Source: Macropodus opercularis (taxonomy: Eukaryota; Chordata; Actinopteri; Anabantiformes; Osphronemidae). From it: a stretch of DNA of 64,000 nucleotides. The notes below the pieces were generated by a model. The model made no database searches, had not been told where the DNA came from, and saw nothing but the letters and a program-made list of their open reading frames with translations. Positions 48,224 through 60,341 of the stretch are shown piece by piece. The DNA is taken from the NCBI GenBank assembly GCA_030770545.1, contig CM061098.1:11763001-11827000 (forward strand), written 5' to 3'. The position numbers and the translations under genes were made by a program. Within the stretch, counting starts at the first letter, position 1; each line of letters starts with the position of its first letter.

Positions 48224-51200
48224 ATATTTTTAATTAATAATGTATTCATTAAATGATTAAGTCAATTTGCGGTGGGAGTGAGTTTAAGACAACTTTAGCT
48301 GGTTGGAAACTTTTGTCCGGCTTGTATTAAAACAATAAACCCGAAGAAAAAGGTGCTTGAATAAGTTCCTAACGGCGGAACATCCTCGCACTACATCACT
48401 GACACTATATGATCCATTCAAAAGGTCAGTTCAATCGCAGTGCGACTGGGTTCGGCGGCTGCAGTGAGCTAGTTGGGTTCACACGCTGACATTTGCAGTT
48501 TTGCTTGTTAAACATATTTGAATTTATTCCTCACGCTTTTTTAGACGTACCGCTCCCACCTCCGTCCCGGGCACCCAGTCGCACCCCAGCAGAACCAGTT
48601 GTTGCAGGTCCTGCTGTGCCTCCACAGTCATCCCACAAGCACCCTTTTACGAGGTTTTAAGGGAACGGTCGATTCATCATTTTGATTTAACGCCAGCTTT
48701 GCCCAGCTGTGTGACGGCAGAATCTCATCCCAAATAAGCGCAACTGCCTTTTAGGCTGCCAACAATGGAATTCAAATGCAAACACAAGTGAAAACCCTTG
48801 ACAGTATTTTAATTGCACTATTAAATCATTCTGTAATTGCACTGCAGGCGATGAGAACCGACTGTCTGGAATTAAAAAGCTGGCAGCCGCCTGAGATCTG
48901 AATATATACTATTTCTCTCTCAGCATCAGATGGGTAAGGACATTACCTTATCAGCTTATCCACATCAAAGTGTCCACCTGGTCAAGGCTGATGACACTCC
49001 AGGAGCAAGAATTTGACAGGAAGTTGGGGACATGTCTCATCAGACTCTTTAGTTACCCCGAGAAGCGACGCTCACATTCTCTGTGTCTGACTGATACTTG
49101 CCTCACGATTCCATTACCTGTAGTGCCAGAGGGCCCACGGGACGGGAGCCATCCACACAGGAAGCCAAGAAGCAAGTGAAGGCAGCAACCAGACGAAGGC
49201 AGGTGCTCTGTGCTCGAGTGGAACATGAATATATCAGAAAGAGTTAAATGTCTTCTTCCCCGGCAAGCTGATTGCCTGGGTCGGGTAGATTTCATTCCAG
49301 CCACACGCCTCAAGGATATTCTGGGTCTTCTCATTTTAAGGCTCATCTTCCCATTTTTGCATGTTCAACATTTCGTGATAATAGAGAAACTGGGTCAGCT
49401 GGCACTCTCACATTCCAGTCACATCATTTCGACGGAGGGAGAACTTCTCGCGCGCACGCATTGTACTCTGGGCTGCCGGAAAGAAGACGGCAAGTTTTAA
49501 TTCAGCCGGTGAACTTCGGTGGCTGCGGTTTCCCACAGGGATGTGGAAGGAGTCGGCGTCGGAGCGCACTCGCAACCTTCAGCATGGGAAAATGAGAAAG
49601 GGAAAATAGTTGTAAGAATTACTTCAGCCCTCGCCTCAAAGACAGATTATGAAAGCCAAACTCGCACAATTGCTCACCGCAGAACAAAAATGAGAGGCCT
49701 GCTCATCGGTAGGGTTGAGTATGAGAAGAGGGATGCCCAGAAGTAATTTTCCCAGAATGACCAAGCACATGAATAATGTAGAAAAGCCATAAAATGGTTT
49801 TTACCTTGCCTTATATAAGCTATCTCACGAGATGTGACATTACAAGAAAGTCCTATGGAAACAGCAGCTTCCAGAGTGATCTCAGCCATAATAAACTTGC
49901 TGACTGCTGTAAACATTAGTCCCATCTCAGCGTGCGGTTAAATGGCGCTGAAAGGCCCTCAGCTGAAGACTATACAGGCTGAAGTGACTTTGTCGAGGAA
50001 GTCAGTGCCCACGTTTATCAATGCAAAAATAGTCCTTTGAAGGAGGATTTAATAAAGATTTCCCAGGCAGGTGGACGGGGAAAGGGTAAATGAGTGGATC
50101 TGTGAAAAGGGGAGCAGGGATAAGAATGAAAAAGCAGCGGGAGGGGAAAAAAAAGTTAAAGAGGACGAGTGTGAATTCACGGGCGCTGGGACTGAGCTAT
50201 TCTACCTGGACGCAGACTATAGGCAGCTGTTTGAACGCCACCCAGACACCTGGAGCTGTTATCAGGTCGCAGGGAGCGGTGCTTTCAGAGGGCTGTGAAT
50301 GGGAAGCCTGAGCTCAGCAGTAACCGGCATTTCAAGGCTCTTTCGGTGTGATGATGGCGGCGTTTTAAAGCAGGTCAAGCTGACAGGGCAGGAGCGTGGA
50401 CCCCTGCGTCCTGCTCTGCTGCAAGTCAATGTGACTGACGGAGGCACTGACAGGACTGTGGAACTGCTGGGGCAGCTCCCGGAGCCACATTACGAGAGCC
50501 GGGGGATGGAGCAACACACGGCGCACAACAGTAAATAGCTGTACACTGAAACACGTGAAAATAATTAGTAAAATACCCAAAAATTACAGAAGCATGGACA
50601 GAAAAATGTGGAGTATAGTAAAGTAGTTCTGACAATAAAAGGAATTCTAATGAAAGGTGGTGGATTGTTGTAGTGGAGGATTGTAAACGTCTAAAAACTT
50701 GAAGTAAGTGAAGTAAATGCTGAGCTCAGATCAGTCATGTCGTGGCCTCCAAGGACCGAGTTGCCGTACGTGTGGAAAGCTGAATTTTCTCACAGCAACA
50801 ACACGTGTGTCTGCGTGGAAATATGGAGAAGTCGTTGCGCCAACAATGACTCCAGCTAAAAAGGACAAGACACAGTGAAGGTCTGACAGTCATTCGTCTT
50901 CAGCTGGTGTTCGGGCTGAGTGGAGCTGGAAGAAAAAAGCAGAAGGAAGGAGGAGGGATTTTTTTTTTCTTCTACTGAACATTAGTCCTTGGTTCTGTCA
51001 GTCAGTGCTGATCCAGCCTTTTTGTTTCCGAGCTGATTCCTCTACTATTCTCTCTGAAATGCTAATATGGCAACTTCGTGTGCCGGCATCAGCCTTTCCC
51101 AGCCTGCAATCTTTACATCTCCCCCCTGTTCCGTCCCTCTCCAGACGTGCACGAACGCTGAGTTCAGTTCTGGCTCGTTTAAAATATCTGCAAACCTCTG

Positions 51201-51504
51201 GGAAGGTCAGCTCTCATTTAAATTTTGCATCCACCAAGACGAGAAAGAATAACCGCCATCAGCGCGTACTATTAAACTCCACTCCTTGTCACAATTCGCC
51301 AACACAGTGACCTTTCTTTGTACCACTCTGAAAAGAACCAATTTCAGGCACCGTTTTCCGCTTTGCGTTGGAATGAAAGCTATAATTTCTGCTGTTTCTC
51401 AGAACTTACCTTGACAGTTCTTGCTGTGTACCCGTGTCCCCAGGGTGCTCCCCAGAATATGAACAAGACGAGTGCTTCCACAGTCTCGACACATGGCGCC
51501 AACA

Positions 51505-51524
51505 CCCCCCCCCCCCCCCCCCCC
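51505..51524 (+). repeat. Poly-C tract
   Basis: About 20 uninterrupted C in the intergenic spacer; the exact length is uncertain in such runs. Confidence 0.9.
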
Positions 51525-52627
51525 ATATGCAGATGAACACAGGCTTGTGTCTAACAAGTCATTCGCGCAAGGAGAGCGGGTGTGACGACAATTAAAACGG
51601 ACGCTGTGTATCGGGCGAACGCCGGTGCATGAGGACTTCACTGATCAAAGAGTCTGACGGCGCCGCTGCCGCATCTAAACCTCAGATCTGACTCGCCTCA
51701 AAATTACACTTCACATTATGATTACAGCGTGCAACGTGCGCACTCTGTTGGGTTTGCTCTTTGCTTGGCTGAATCCTTTCCCCGGTATCTATTCTAATAA
51801 GCGGCAGAGTTAATCGAGAGCATAGACCAACACAGCTTCCCCCTGGGAGCAGCCAGGCAGTACTGCTGACTGCGGCGCTGACAGCCAGAGAGCATTAAGC
51901 ACAGGGCTACTGCCGCCCAATGCAGGCACTCAGTGAACCATGACGGTGTCATTTCTTTTAATAGGGCTTCTTTCTTTCTCGCTTTTTCTGTTTCCGATCT
52001 CTCTTTTCTTTTTTTTCTTCTTCTTCTGCCTTAGTTGCTTTCTCCTCTCTCCTCTACTGCCAACTGTGAACATTTCCCAGCCTTCTAGACGTCCTCATCC
52101 CTCGCTCCAGCTTCCCCTTTTCTCTTTAATCCCAGTCCTCGTCTGCCTGTTTAAAATGCAAGAGGTGGGGATGCAGTTGTTGCTGAGAACCCCAACGGCG
52201 TGTGGGGAACTCTAATTGGTTTGCTTAACCTTCAGAGCACAATGAGCAGGCTGTAATGAAGGCTCATGATTCATGGCCAGGTAATAAAGCTGAAGAGGGG
52301 CCGTTTACCCAACAGCGCACACACATGCTCTCAGAAACACACAGCTGCATATGGGGTTTAACACAACATCGGGAGTGTGTTGTCAGACGCGTATGGTCCT
52401 TTAATAAGCTATTCGGTGAGCGACGTTCTTTCCTGGCAAGCGATTTTTCATCAAAAACACGCAACCAACATGGCGACCAGGTGCGGGTAATTTAAGAGCC
52501 CCACGCCAGGAGGGAAAACGAGCCGGGTCTGTGACAGCTGACGACGTAATGTAAAGGTTTTCAGGTCAGCAGCTCTGCTTGTGCCCGACCAGAGCTGCAC
52601 AGGTTGCTCACAGGTTGTGGACGGCAC

Positions 52628-52646
52628 TTTTTTTTTTTTTTTTTTT
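52628..52646 (+). repeat. Poly-T tract
   Basis: A run of 19 T. It could be the reverse-strand tail of a retroposed element, but no such element was recognised next to it. Confidence 0.85.
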
Positions 52647-53298
52647 ACGAATGTGCAGGTACGTTTCACTTTCTTCCTCCAGCAGCAGAGCCACAGTTCA
52701 TACAAGCAGGATCCAAACACGCTGCACACGAGGCCTAAGAGAAACACAGCCAACGCTGCCCTGGAAGCTGAATGAGCTCGTGTGTATGCCGGAGTGTGTC
52801 CGCGTGTGTCTCTGAGTGTGTTTGTGTTGTGCATCTTTGATGAGGTTTTTTAATGAACTGGCGGACTCCTGGTGAAAATTGCTGTGTCAGGGCATAGTCT
52901 GCCTTTTAAGGGCCTCTGAATAAGTTATGATATTTGCAGAGATAATGAGATGGAGGGAAGGAGATAGAGGGCGTGAAGGAACTGAGATCATCAGCAGAAA
53001 ACTCTTAATAGAAAGTGACAGTTGGAGGCTTGAGCCACTTTTCAAGGTCAAACTGAGAGATTCTGAGTGAAAAGGTTGTTTAAAGCATATCTGAATCTGA
53101 TCAAACGTGAACGTAATTAGATGCTCATGTAATAAAAAAGTGGAGGGGGTGTACAACTACATCATCATTCTTGACTAGCAATGTCCAACCAAACCTCATT
53201 TGTATGAGCTGGTGAAATTGTAGCACAATGTGACGGATGCACATCCACCTGACAACAGAGGCTGCGTTTCAAATTTACTCCCTCTTCAGCCTGTGTTG

Positions 53299-53299
<1 letters not shown>

Positions 53300-53330
<31 letters not shown>
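53300..53330 (+). repeat. CA microsatellite
   Basis: About 15 CA units in the intergenic spacer. Confidence 0.95.
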
Positions 53331-53334
<4 letters not shown>

Positions 53335-54471
53335 AATCAGAGTAGCACTGATGCTGTGACACGCAGATGCACTGTGCCGTATAGGTGAACTGAATTATGG
53401 TCATTGTAGCTCACTCACAGCCTTTTTAGGCTGAGCAGCATTAAATCTTGATGCATACGCATCATACGGCATCACTGAAAACTCCAGGTTTCATGTTTTA
53501 TGGCACCGGTGATAATTTACCTGTGATGACCACAGTCATCTATAAATAACCGCTGGCTTTGCACAATTACTTGAAACAACCTGTTCGTCAGAATCAGCTC
53601 CAGGTTGCGAAATCAGCGAATAACCACAAATCAAGCGGTGCAGCGCTGCATCCGGAAGGTTGTCCACCGACGTCACCCCGGGCTGTTTCCCACACAGTGG
53701 ATGAGATGGATGAGACGGTTTCCAAACAGGGCGAGGGTGGCCCTGCTTTATTGAGGATCAACTACAAATGTCAAAGAGAGTTGTAGCTGAGCATTTTTTA
53801 TGTATAGCCTGACTGCTGGACAGGAAACCCGTCACCTGGCAGAGGTGCTTGTTGATCATTTTCTCCCATTCCTGCAAGACGATAAAATGTGCTGCATGTG
53901 CCGAATGTAAATGCCAGAGAGGACCCCATAACACCAGAGTCAAAAGGTATTTCTGTGCATCATAAGTCACGACGGGTATATGAAGGCCTTGAACTGGTCT
54001 CTGCGCAGGAGATGTGTCTTAAATGGGCTTTTTTATCGATTGGAGTTGATGGGATGACTTCACAGTGGCTTAGCCTGGAAAAACCACATTAATAAAGGTT
54101 GATTTCCCCCCTTCCTGATTACCAACTCCTTTATCTCTGGGCCTTTCACCTCACGCTGGCCCGCTAGCCATGCAGTCATGCTGATAGCATGCACTTTGCC
54201 TCTGCACTAGAGCCATTACTGAGTGTAAGTCATCCATCCACTGGCAGGTTATTGAACCCCAGACTTCATTGCTGGACACTTCTTCCCAGACACCACCATA
54301 ATGTGTGTCTTACAAAGACCATGGGAGACATTGCAGATCCATTTGTTGGAACAGGTTGGCCAGTGGTTTCAAAATGTAACTTGAGTCTTATCAAAGAAAT
54401 AAATTAGATTTTTGGCATCCCAAGGTTTCTGTGTTTAGCCACTCACGCAGTATGGTTCTAGTTCAGTCCAG

Positions 54472-54645
54472 TGGAATATCTCAACAACTACTTGACGTAT
54501 TACCGTGACATTTTGTGCAGACAGTCATTGTCCTCAGAGGATGAATTCTACTGACTTGATGTTTTGACTGAAATAAATCAACAGCTGGCGGATGAATGGC
54601 CATGAAATCTGACACACATGTTCTCCAAGAGGATGATCATTTCAC
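54472..54645 (+). repeat. Degraded dispersed fish repeat, two partial tandem copies
   Basis: The stretch has the order ATATCTCAACAACTA, GACATTTTGTGCAGACA, TCAGAGGATGAATTC, then a second GGATGAATGGCCATGAAAT and CCAAGAGGATGA. These resemble a dispersed repeat I recall from many percomorph genomes, with a typical motif of CCATGAAAT followed by AGAGGATGAAT. Two diverged copies of the same unit follow each other. Family name not assigned. Confidence 0.5.
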
Positions 54646-57600
54646 AAAACCCCCCAAACACGCTTCGTGTCTTATGTGTGTAATGTCACACGTTACCTTA
54701 ACTGACAGCAACAGTGTTCAAACCCATATACAAAAAATTAGACATGCTGAATGTTGCAATAAATAAATATCAGAACCCCCTTTAAAAGTACACACAGCGT
54801 TTTAAAAAGAGGAATTGTTAGGTAAAAACAGCAGATCCCTGACAGAAACACTTGAAACGGATTATATATTTATACACAGACACTATCTTCGCGATCCAAA
54901 GCATAAAAAAGTCGCCAACGAGCTGAACTTACCAGCGTTTCCACTTTGCTGTCCCAGCGGCATGCGTTCGTTTAGAGCGAAGAGCCAGGTCTGCAGACCT
55001 GGGAGCGTGTGGGTCGTTTAGCGGCACCTCATTACATGATGTCTGGGTATCAGAGTACACATTTTTCAAACAGTTGTCTCTTGCTGCCTTTTAAAGTCAC
55101 CAAAGTGTGAAGGTGCCTGCTGCAGCAGCATTAACACCAGCCTTTGTGCTGAGGCTGTTCGTCAAAATCGCGGCGAATTGAAATGAATTAGTTCATTTCG
55201 GGTGATTGAACCTGTGTCACTTCTGCTTGAGCAATTTGATATGTTGCTCTCACGGTGCGCTGCAAACAACTCCTCTGTAAGTTGTTTTCTTTCTCCTCTG
55301 CGAACACAACAGCAATTACTTTCGGTGGTTGGCCTTTTAACACCTCCCATTCACATTTTTGGAGTCTGTCCATTCAGCTCTTTGGAGGCAAAAGGGGGGG
55401 GGGGGGTGCATTGTTTAACTACAGCCATTTCCCAGCAAAAGCTCCAGAGTCATTCATCTTGTAGAGTACAGGTGAACTCACCCCATAGCAAAGAAAATAT
55501 GAACACTGACCTGTGTAAACGGATATTTTTCTTCGTGCTGGGAATTGGGTGAGAATAAGAGGAAAATTCAGAGACAGAACAAGAAGTTATGTGACAAAGA
55601 TGGAGGCATATGGGACGGACTAAGTTCACTGGGTCCTGGGGCGTAACGAGACATCCGCATGAGACTGGTGGACTCTCAGGACATTAGATGCTTGAGGATA
55701 CTGTGAAGTTGAACAGAAAAGATAAGCATGTAAAACAAAACATAAACAGAGAGAGCGGCTGAGTGGCTTGAACGGCTCTGGGTTGCGCCTCTCGATCACG
55801 CTGTTGGTCTGACTTAGAGGTTTTGATATCGGTAGTGAGCGTTTATTGACGTTGGCAGAGGTTGTGCTCTCAGAGACGGCCGCCCCACTTTAGCCTCAGA
55901 CATCCAGGGAGCGGAGGGGCCGTAAAGCATCGCCTGTGTCTCACATCAGGGCTCATACAAACATGCTCCCCGCCCATATTTCACCTCTTTATGGGAGTCA
56001 GCTTCACGGTACCTGATATACAAGCGTCTACAAGAAGCTTATTTCATCTTTCTATCCCAGTACCCACTGTGGTTTACTGAGCAATGTGATGCCTAAAAGA
56101 CCAAAACGTAAACATCCCTGTGATGATGGAGCAAACTGTGCAAAGCCCAGGTGGGATAATGGCTCAGAGTACTGTGATCCCTAAAGTGTGGGTTCTTCCC
56201 GAATTCAACGAAAACAGGAACAAGATAACCCTGCATATTAGAATTAAATGAGACATCAGCATTTTTTGGTCTAACTCAGTTTTCTGATTGATATTAAACG
56301 CTATAATTTGCACTTTTATATTGTTAATGTTTGATCAGACACACCGTAGCATCTCCCATTGGCAGCTTCAATGCGATATTCCAGACAGTTTCAGGGTTCA
56401 AAGGTGTCTAAGTGCTGCCCTGACTTGATTTTTTTTACCATACACTATATTGGTTCTTTGGTTTGTGTCCTCCAGGGTTTCCTCAGCTCTTCAGTGTGTG
56501 TCACACGAGTGTGCTGTAAGTCTCACAGGTCCTCTGCTTTTCATTAATAAATACAATTACAGAATGCGGCGTCTGCTGATTGGGTTGCAGTGCAATAGAA
56601 AAGGTTACTCACATAGGAGAACTGCTGAGCTTGAGGCAAGGCACAAAAAAAAAATAAAATACCGGCTTTACATCACTGTTTAATAAATTGCCTTAAAGAA
56701 TGAAAAGTTGGCACAGGGAAAACTGCTTTTAGGGATGAAAACTTTGCATGTAACTTCAAAGTGACGCAACAAATGTAAAACTTTTGCAGTTTCACTTCAC
56801 TGTACATTATTGATCCTGAGCTTCCCTGCGATACAATGTTAGAAATAGAAAGGAATTATCCATGTAACTACATATATTTCCACAATGTCATGGCCAGTTT
56901 GTTTACATTTTGCTACTGGTAGATTCATCAATAAAACAATACCTAACAATAACAATGTGTATGACTTTACGTGAATGCAGGGCTTTTACCTACTGTACTT
57001 TTATATTTTTTGCATTGCTATAAGAACTTGGGAACATATCCAAAGTGTGTATTTTTTGGCTGGTATCCCTGAAAATGGCGGCCTAAAGAAAAGACAACAA
57101 GCACCCCTTCGCATGCTAAAAGGGCCACTAAACTGCAGTAACTCCATGTGGAATAAAAAAAAATCAATTCTGTTTACCCAAAGCGTTTCTATACCGAGCT
57201 CCACACAAGCCAAAACGCACAACAAGCAAAGGCAGCGAGGTGAAAAACAGCCCGGCACAAAAGGACGGGCAGGAATCATGATAAGCACTCTTAAGACAGA
57301 CACCCACAACAAGAACTAATTAATCATTGTTCAGGGGAAATGGGAGAGATGGTCCAATTTACAGGAGATTTATAGGTGGGAAATCAAATGCCACAGCATA
57401 TCAATTAGCCAGGGTTACGCCTCTGCAGTCCAGAAAGAATGACTCCTGAGCAGGTTGACTGTAAACTGTAAAAGCACCATAAACAGTGGATTACATTCAT
57501 TTGTGCTGAGTTTTGTACACTGTGATTGACTTCTCATAAATACTTCCTGGTGACATTGGGAGTCTATTTTCATTTGGTCCATAATTAGAAGAAAGGAGAC

Positions 57601-59699
57601 ATTTACAGATCTTTTCCCTTTGAGTTGTGACAGAGGAAGACGTCACCTTCCCGCAGCTTGTCGAAGCCACAAGCTTCAGCCCACCACTTCGCTCTGCGTG
57701 GTAAAGTATAAGAGTCCCTATTCCTCCTGCAAAACTCTATCATCTGGCAGGGAAAGCCTCTAAATCTTGTTATAAGCTCAGAGAGGATAGAGCGCCACAG
57801 CATTTATGAACGCCGCACTGAAGCCCAGGGGATGTTATAAGAATTATTCCTGCGTTTTTCTGTGCCAAAAAAGACCCCAATCACAATGAAGCTGGTTTTA
57901 ATTTCCAGTGTTGTGCTTTTCTAAAACAAGACGTGCAAGGATGCAGGGGTGACTCACGCTGTCACTGTGTTGAGTCAACACGTTCATTGAGTTTGACCTT
58001 TACCTCAGGGCTTTGTGACCTCGCTTCCCAGACAAAAAACAACAACAACGATTTAAATGAAATTTAAAAAGCCTAAATAGCCGTAAGCCATTTTCATACA
58101 TATATTAACCATTTGAAATTGGATGAAATTATAAGACATCCATGTGTCTGACTATTCCAGTCCTGAATTATCTGCTTCCCAAAGCCATTGTGTCTGTTGC
58201 CTGGATGCAAGCGTGGCAAACATGCTTATGCTGAGCCCTCAGTCACAAGCCCTGTGAGAGTTACTTTAAATGAATTTTCTCTTTTCAGTTCTACTATCAT
58301 ATTTTGAAAACATGAGGCAATTCCTTCCTGAGAAAGAAAGAAGGACGCTAAACTTGACACCAATTCCAGCGAGAAGCAATAAAGCCATTCACGAGGAATA
58401 TAAAATTGACGATTTATTTTAAGTTCACGATTTAAACAATTAGTATATTGAAGTTCATCGAAACGGGGGTATGCAGTGTTATTGATTTACGGCTTGCCAA
58501 TGCTGCCCTTCAGTGGCAGCTGACTAGAATAACTTTCTCTGCAGATGAATTAGAACAACCACAGGAGATGCAGTGATGTAGTGGTAGCGAGAGCAGAATT
58601 TACCTTAAGGAAACCTGTCATATTTTCTCATCTACTTGCAATAATCGACATGCAAACATTTAACAGTGATGAAATACCAGTTTGAGATATCTAACAGGAA
58701 TTCTTTCCCATAATTTCCTTCCAAAATACAAAACAGAACCAGCGATTTCTCAGTGTCGCCACAAGCTCGTATCATGAAAGATCGTATCTGTCTGCACACT
58801 GTAGGTCAAGTGCACCAAAATGTCACGTTTTGTCCCAGAGAAATAAAGATAGATGTTTTGTGGCACTTGGCTGAAAACTAATCTAAGCCAGTGATCCATC
58901 AAGCCCCCAAGTTTCAGCCGCACTAAGTGCACTGGTTTGATCAGCTCAAGGCTCAAGGACGCAGCGATCCACAGGCTACCTCTGGTTCCTTGCTTCACAG
59001 ATCAAAGCATCTACATCTGAAAATGAACAAAACGTAGGCCTGCTCTGGATGTTGAAAACGTAGAAACCACAGTGCCACATTAAATCTTGTTAAAGCATTG
59101 TCCTCAGCTGGCTTTTTGCTAACATAAATGTCAAACTATTCCCCAAGTACAGCTGAGTGACACGTGTTTAGAGTATTTGATGGTGTTGTACACAGAGTGG
59201 CGCTGACCTCACTGTGACACGGACTCTCCTCCAGGGCTGCTATCATATTGTTCGGCCTGACATGGTCCAGATGCAATTAAATATAATTATATAATGTGTA
59301 GTCTGTTTAAAAATACAATTTGCAATTCTTTTCCACTCTTTGATGAGATGACGATATCATCAACCGCTTGCTCTTTTTCAACAACAACACTGGGCGATAT
59401 TTACCAAGGTTTTGCATCGATTCTTCACACAGGACCACCTCCCTATGCACCTCCGCCCATGTGCCACCCACATAACATAACAAAGTGCCAAACAAAGTAC
59501 CCCAATGAAAAATAGCATGCCCTAAGCCTATAACACACAAAGCACACGCATAAACAATATGCGTTACATCAGTGACCGCCCCTTCCCATTCACACTCACA
59601 TGGCACAAAATAAATGGCTGAGGAATGTCACGAAATGTGTTTTCGTGTCCCAAAGTGCCGATCGCCCAAACACAAAGAGGGGAATATTCTCACAACATC

Positions 59700-60029
59700 C
59701 TCTTGTTCGTGTCTGACGGGCGTTGCAGTAGCTCGCTCCGTCCGTTAGGTGTCGCTCGACTACTGCACCTGGTGGGTCCCATGGTTACGTCTCGAGAGCC
59801 CCCCGGCTGCTGGCCCGTGTTGTCTGGGCTCGCTGTCGTCGCGAGCCAATCACGGCGCAGGTGGGCGGGACTCCATTGTTACTACAGCTACTCGGAGAAG
59901 TTTGCGCCGACCTGCCGCTGCTGCACCTTATGAGCCTCCACGTTAATGAACAGCGGCGGAACCGCGCGAGACGAGCGAGCTCCGATTATGTCGAGATAAA
60001 GAGCATCTGACCTCGCGCTCCGTCCGATA
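59700..60029 (+). promoter_or_regulatory. eda: eda promoter and 5' UTR region
   Basis: CpG-rich DNA directly upstream of the eda start codon. It contains a CCAAT box (59846-59850), a GC box GGGCGG (59863-59868), a palindromic E-box CACCTGGTG (59766-59774) and CCATTGTT, a SOX-type motif (59873-59880). No clear TATA box was seen, as expected for a CpG-type promoter. The transcription start is not determined by the sequence. Confidence 0.55.
59930..60010 (+). promoter_or_regulatory. Upstream ORFs in the eda leader
   Basis: If transcription starts upstream of 59930, the leader has two overlapping short reading frames: ATG at 59930 to TGA at 60008-60010 (26 codons) and ATG at 59946 to TAA at 59997-59999 (17 codons). 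The second is in frame with the main start, so its stop also delimits the eda N terminus. Such frames can lower translation of the main protein; this is inference. Confidence 0.4.
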
Positions 60030-60341
60030 ATGGCATGCGATGGTTCGCACGCGGACAAAGTGATGCCCAGCGCGGCTCCCTGCACGTGCCACAAGAAGTG
60101 TAGGGGTCGCAGCAGCAGCGTCGTCTTCCTGGGATTATTCCTGCTGTCGCTGTCTCTGCACGCTGTCACCCTCGTCTGCTATTTGGATCTGCGCTCCGAA
60201 GTCAAAAGGGAGATTATCCACCAGAAGCGGGACTCCATGGTGACACTAGCGGGCAGTGACCTGGCCGACCCGGCGTCCCCGCTCGCGCCCGGACACGCGC
60301 GACTGGACTCCGGCAGTAGCCGCGGCGAAGAGGGTCGTGAG
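60030..60341 (+). CDS. eda: eda exon 1, ectodysplasin-A (cytoplasmic and membrane-anchor part)
   Basis: Ectodysplasin-A is a type II membrane TNF-family ligand, shed by furin, that signals through EDAR in hair, tooth, scale and fin-ray placodes. This first exon encodes 104 residues from ATG 60030, the first ATG after an in-frame TAA at 59997. A short Cys/Lys-rich cytoplasmic part (CTCHKKCRGRSS) is followed by the membrane anchor VFLGLFLLSLSLHAVTLVCY (about residues 32-51) and LDLRSEVKRE. The LFLGFFGLSLALH..CYLELRSELRRE-like pattern of mammalian EDA is closely matched. The stalk after it is divergent and about 28 residues shorter than in humans. The donor GTAAAA is at 60342, phase 0 as in mammals. 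The furin, collagen and TNF exons are outside the window. Confidence 0.85.

Larger units (their letters stand above)
36701..59699. other. gria3-eda intergenic spacer (23 kb)
   Basis: No protein-coding or RNA gene could be supported. All open frames are short (at most 154 codons), overlap each other on both strands and lack recognisable domains or splice-linked partners. The spacer holds microsatellites, homopolymer runs, one probable solo LTR and relics of dispersed fish repeats. AT-rich non-repetitive stretches with many TAAT-type homeodomain cores occur at 47060-47400, 47610-47700, 48755-48960 and 57310-57600; they could be regulatory. Confidence 0.7.

Noticed and set aside
50071..50538. 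Two overlapping + strand frames (75 and 79 codons) in a GC-richer patch
   Set aside because: They show no recognisable domain, they overlap out of frame, and no splice-linked exon was found nearby.
51940..52215. A 91-codon frame that looks like a signal peptide or membrane protein
   Set aside because: The hydrophobic run comes from a CT/T-rich tract. There is no homology or gene context.
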